A stretch of 64,000 nt of DNA from Naumovozyma dairenensis CBS 421. Taxonomy: Eukaryota; Ascomycota; Saccharomycetes; Saccharomycetales; Saccharomycetaceae. Numbering within the stretch: position 1 is the stretch's first letter; the number at the start of each line of letters is the position of its first letter. The stretch is from contig NC_016480.1 in assembly GCF_000227115.2 (NCBI RefSeq), positions 62,001 to 126,000 of the forward strand, given 5' to 3'. The notes under the pieces were generated by a model. The model was not told the origin of the DNA. It saw only the letters and a list, made by a program, of their open reading frames with translations, and ran no database searches. A program made the position numbers and the translations under genes. Below, piece after piece: positions 63,310 to 64,000 of the stretch.

Positions 63310-64000
63310 ATGACACAAGTGCACACCCACACCCAATTTTTAATTATAACAAGGATGTTTTGAAAGATATTGATAAAAGCATGTGGGCGCACGTCTCGCA
63401 TAGATCAAATGAACTCGCCTCGAAGGATTTCGATACAGCATTTAGATATGAAATAATTGAAATTAGTGACGGAAACATCACAAAGATGAGGGGGAAGGAG
63501 TTTTTTGAAAAGTTAAAAATCGAACATAAAAGCATAAGAGTATTTTTAGTTCCCTCATTTTACCATGATTTATATAAGGGTTCTTTAGGTCCAGACGAAA
63601 TGGTCGGATACTTTTTTTTTAAAGAGCAATACTTCCGCATCTCCAAAACTTATTTCATTAAAGTAGGAACAAATATTGTAATTAGCCTCCAAGATGGTGT
63701 TTTCGACACTGAAGTCGCTCATGAGTTGGTAGATGAATTCTCTGCTGTTAACATATTTCCTGACACTACTGAATGGTACTTAGGTTGCTCTATTCAACGA
63801 CTTACTTTTCTTATGGAGAAAACACTCAAAACGTGGGAAGACATATATCATCTATCGGCCGAGGAGACTGGTCACGACCCTACGGAAGAGATTGCTAAAC
63901 TAGATAAAATTGAAAGGTTATTGAACTCAGCCCCCGCGATGTTGTCAGTGAATTTAACGATCGCTGGAGGGTTAACCGAGGAGGAATCTGTAGAAAGAAT
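63310..64000 (+). CDS. Unknown membrane protein family (copy 2), 5' frameshift, runs off the window
   Basis: Paralogue of the gene at 36919-38079, in the opposite orientation. From about 63330 to the window end one frame is open and aligns throughout (HPIFNY, then RYEIIEISDG, FLVPSFYHDLY, VISLQDGVFDTE). The natural start ATG (63310-63312) is in another frame. A net one-base change within the CA-rich stretch at about 63322-63334 separates them, so the gene is broken at its second to ninth codon or the consensus is wrong there. The C-terminal membrane part lies beyond the window. Confidence 0.65.

Noticed and set aside
1..64000. CRISPR arrays, prokaryotic operons, rRNA genes, telomere repeat tracts
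   Set aside because: None seen. Repeats present are microsatellites, transposons and segmental duplications.

Overview
The window is nuclear DNA of a budding yeast of the family Saccharomycetaceae. It is AT-rich, genes are compact, ribosomal protein introns carry GTATGT/GTACGT donors and TACTAAC branch points, and the gene order matches S. cerevisiae. The left 35 kb follows the left arm of S. cerevisiae chromosome X (RPL17B, ATG27, PFD1, ATP12, MNN11, GON7, ATG36, SWE1, RPL39, RPS22A, RPS14B, SOP4, YJL193W, CDC6, UBP12, PHO90) with relative orientations kept. SYP1 and SNT1, which lie on the duplicated chromosome III track in S. cerevisiae, are interleaved. MNN5, BPH1, ELO1/ELO2 and neighbours are absent. 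This fits a post-whole-genome-duplication species with its own pattern of gene loss. A Naumovozyma-like yeast is my best guess; the species is inferred, not shown.

Region 1 (1-35.3 kb) is conserved housekeeping DNA: a compact ribosomal protein cluster (RPL39, RPS22A, RPS14) with Rap1-like sites, a box C/D snoRNA that I identify as snR65 from two stretches complementary to 25S rRNA, cell-cycle genes with G1/S promoter elements (SCBs at SWE1, MCBs at CDC6), and genes for autophagy, prefoldin, ATP synthase assembly, glycosylation, tRNA modification, endocytosis, the ER membrane complex, Set3C, deubiquitination and phosphate uptake. SWE1 (5' part) and PHO90 (last codons) are interrupted by single-base frameshifts.

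Region 2 (35.3-64 kb) has no conserved gene order and looks subtelomeric. It holds a 330-bp hAT-like MITE with perfect 13-bp terminal inverted repeats and an 8-bp target duplication. It also holds a family of unknown membrane proteins (36.9 and 63.3 kb) and a three-copy family of unknown soluble proteins (39.6, 53.8, 59.7 kb). A 731-bp hAT transposon relic (61.5-62.2 kb) has perfect 17-bp inverted repeats and an 8-bp target duplication. Two Ty1/copia-type solo LTRs and several decayed genes, one of them a possible killer-toxin relic, complete the set.

The centrepiece is a roughly 16-kb imperfect palindrome (about 39.1-55.2 kb) centred on a run of 20 Ns at 47.15 kb. Its inner arms, nearly identical where I compared them, each carry a homologue of the Y'-element helicase (YRF1 family), arranged tail to tail and cut off at the gap. 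Its outer arms are more diverged and carry copies of the unknown soluble gene. Such an array could fold as DNA or produce long double-stranded RNA.
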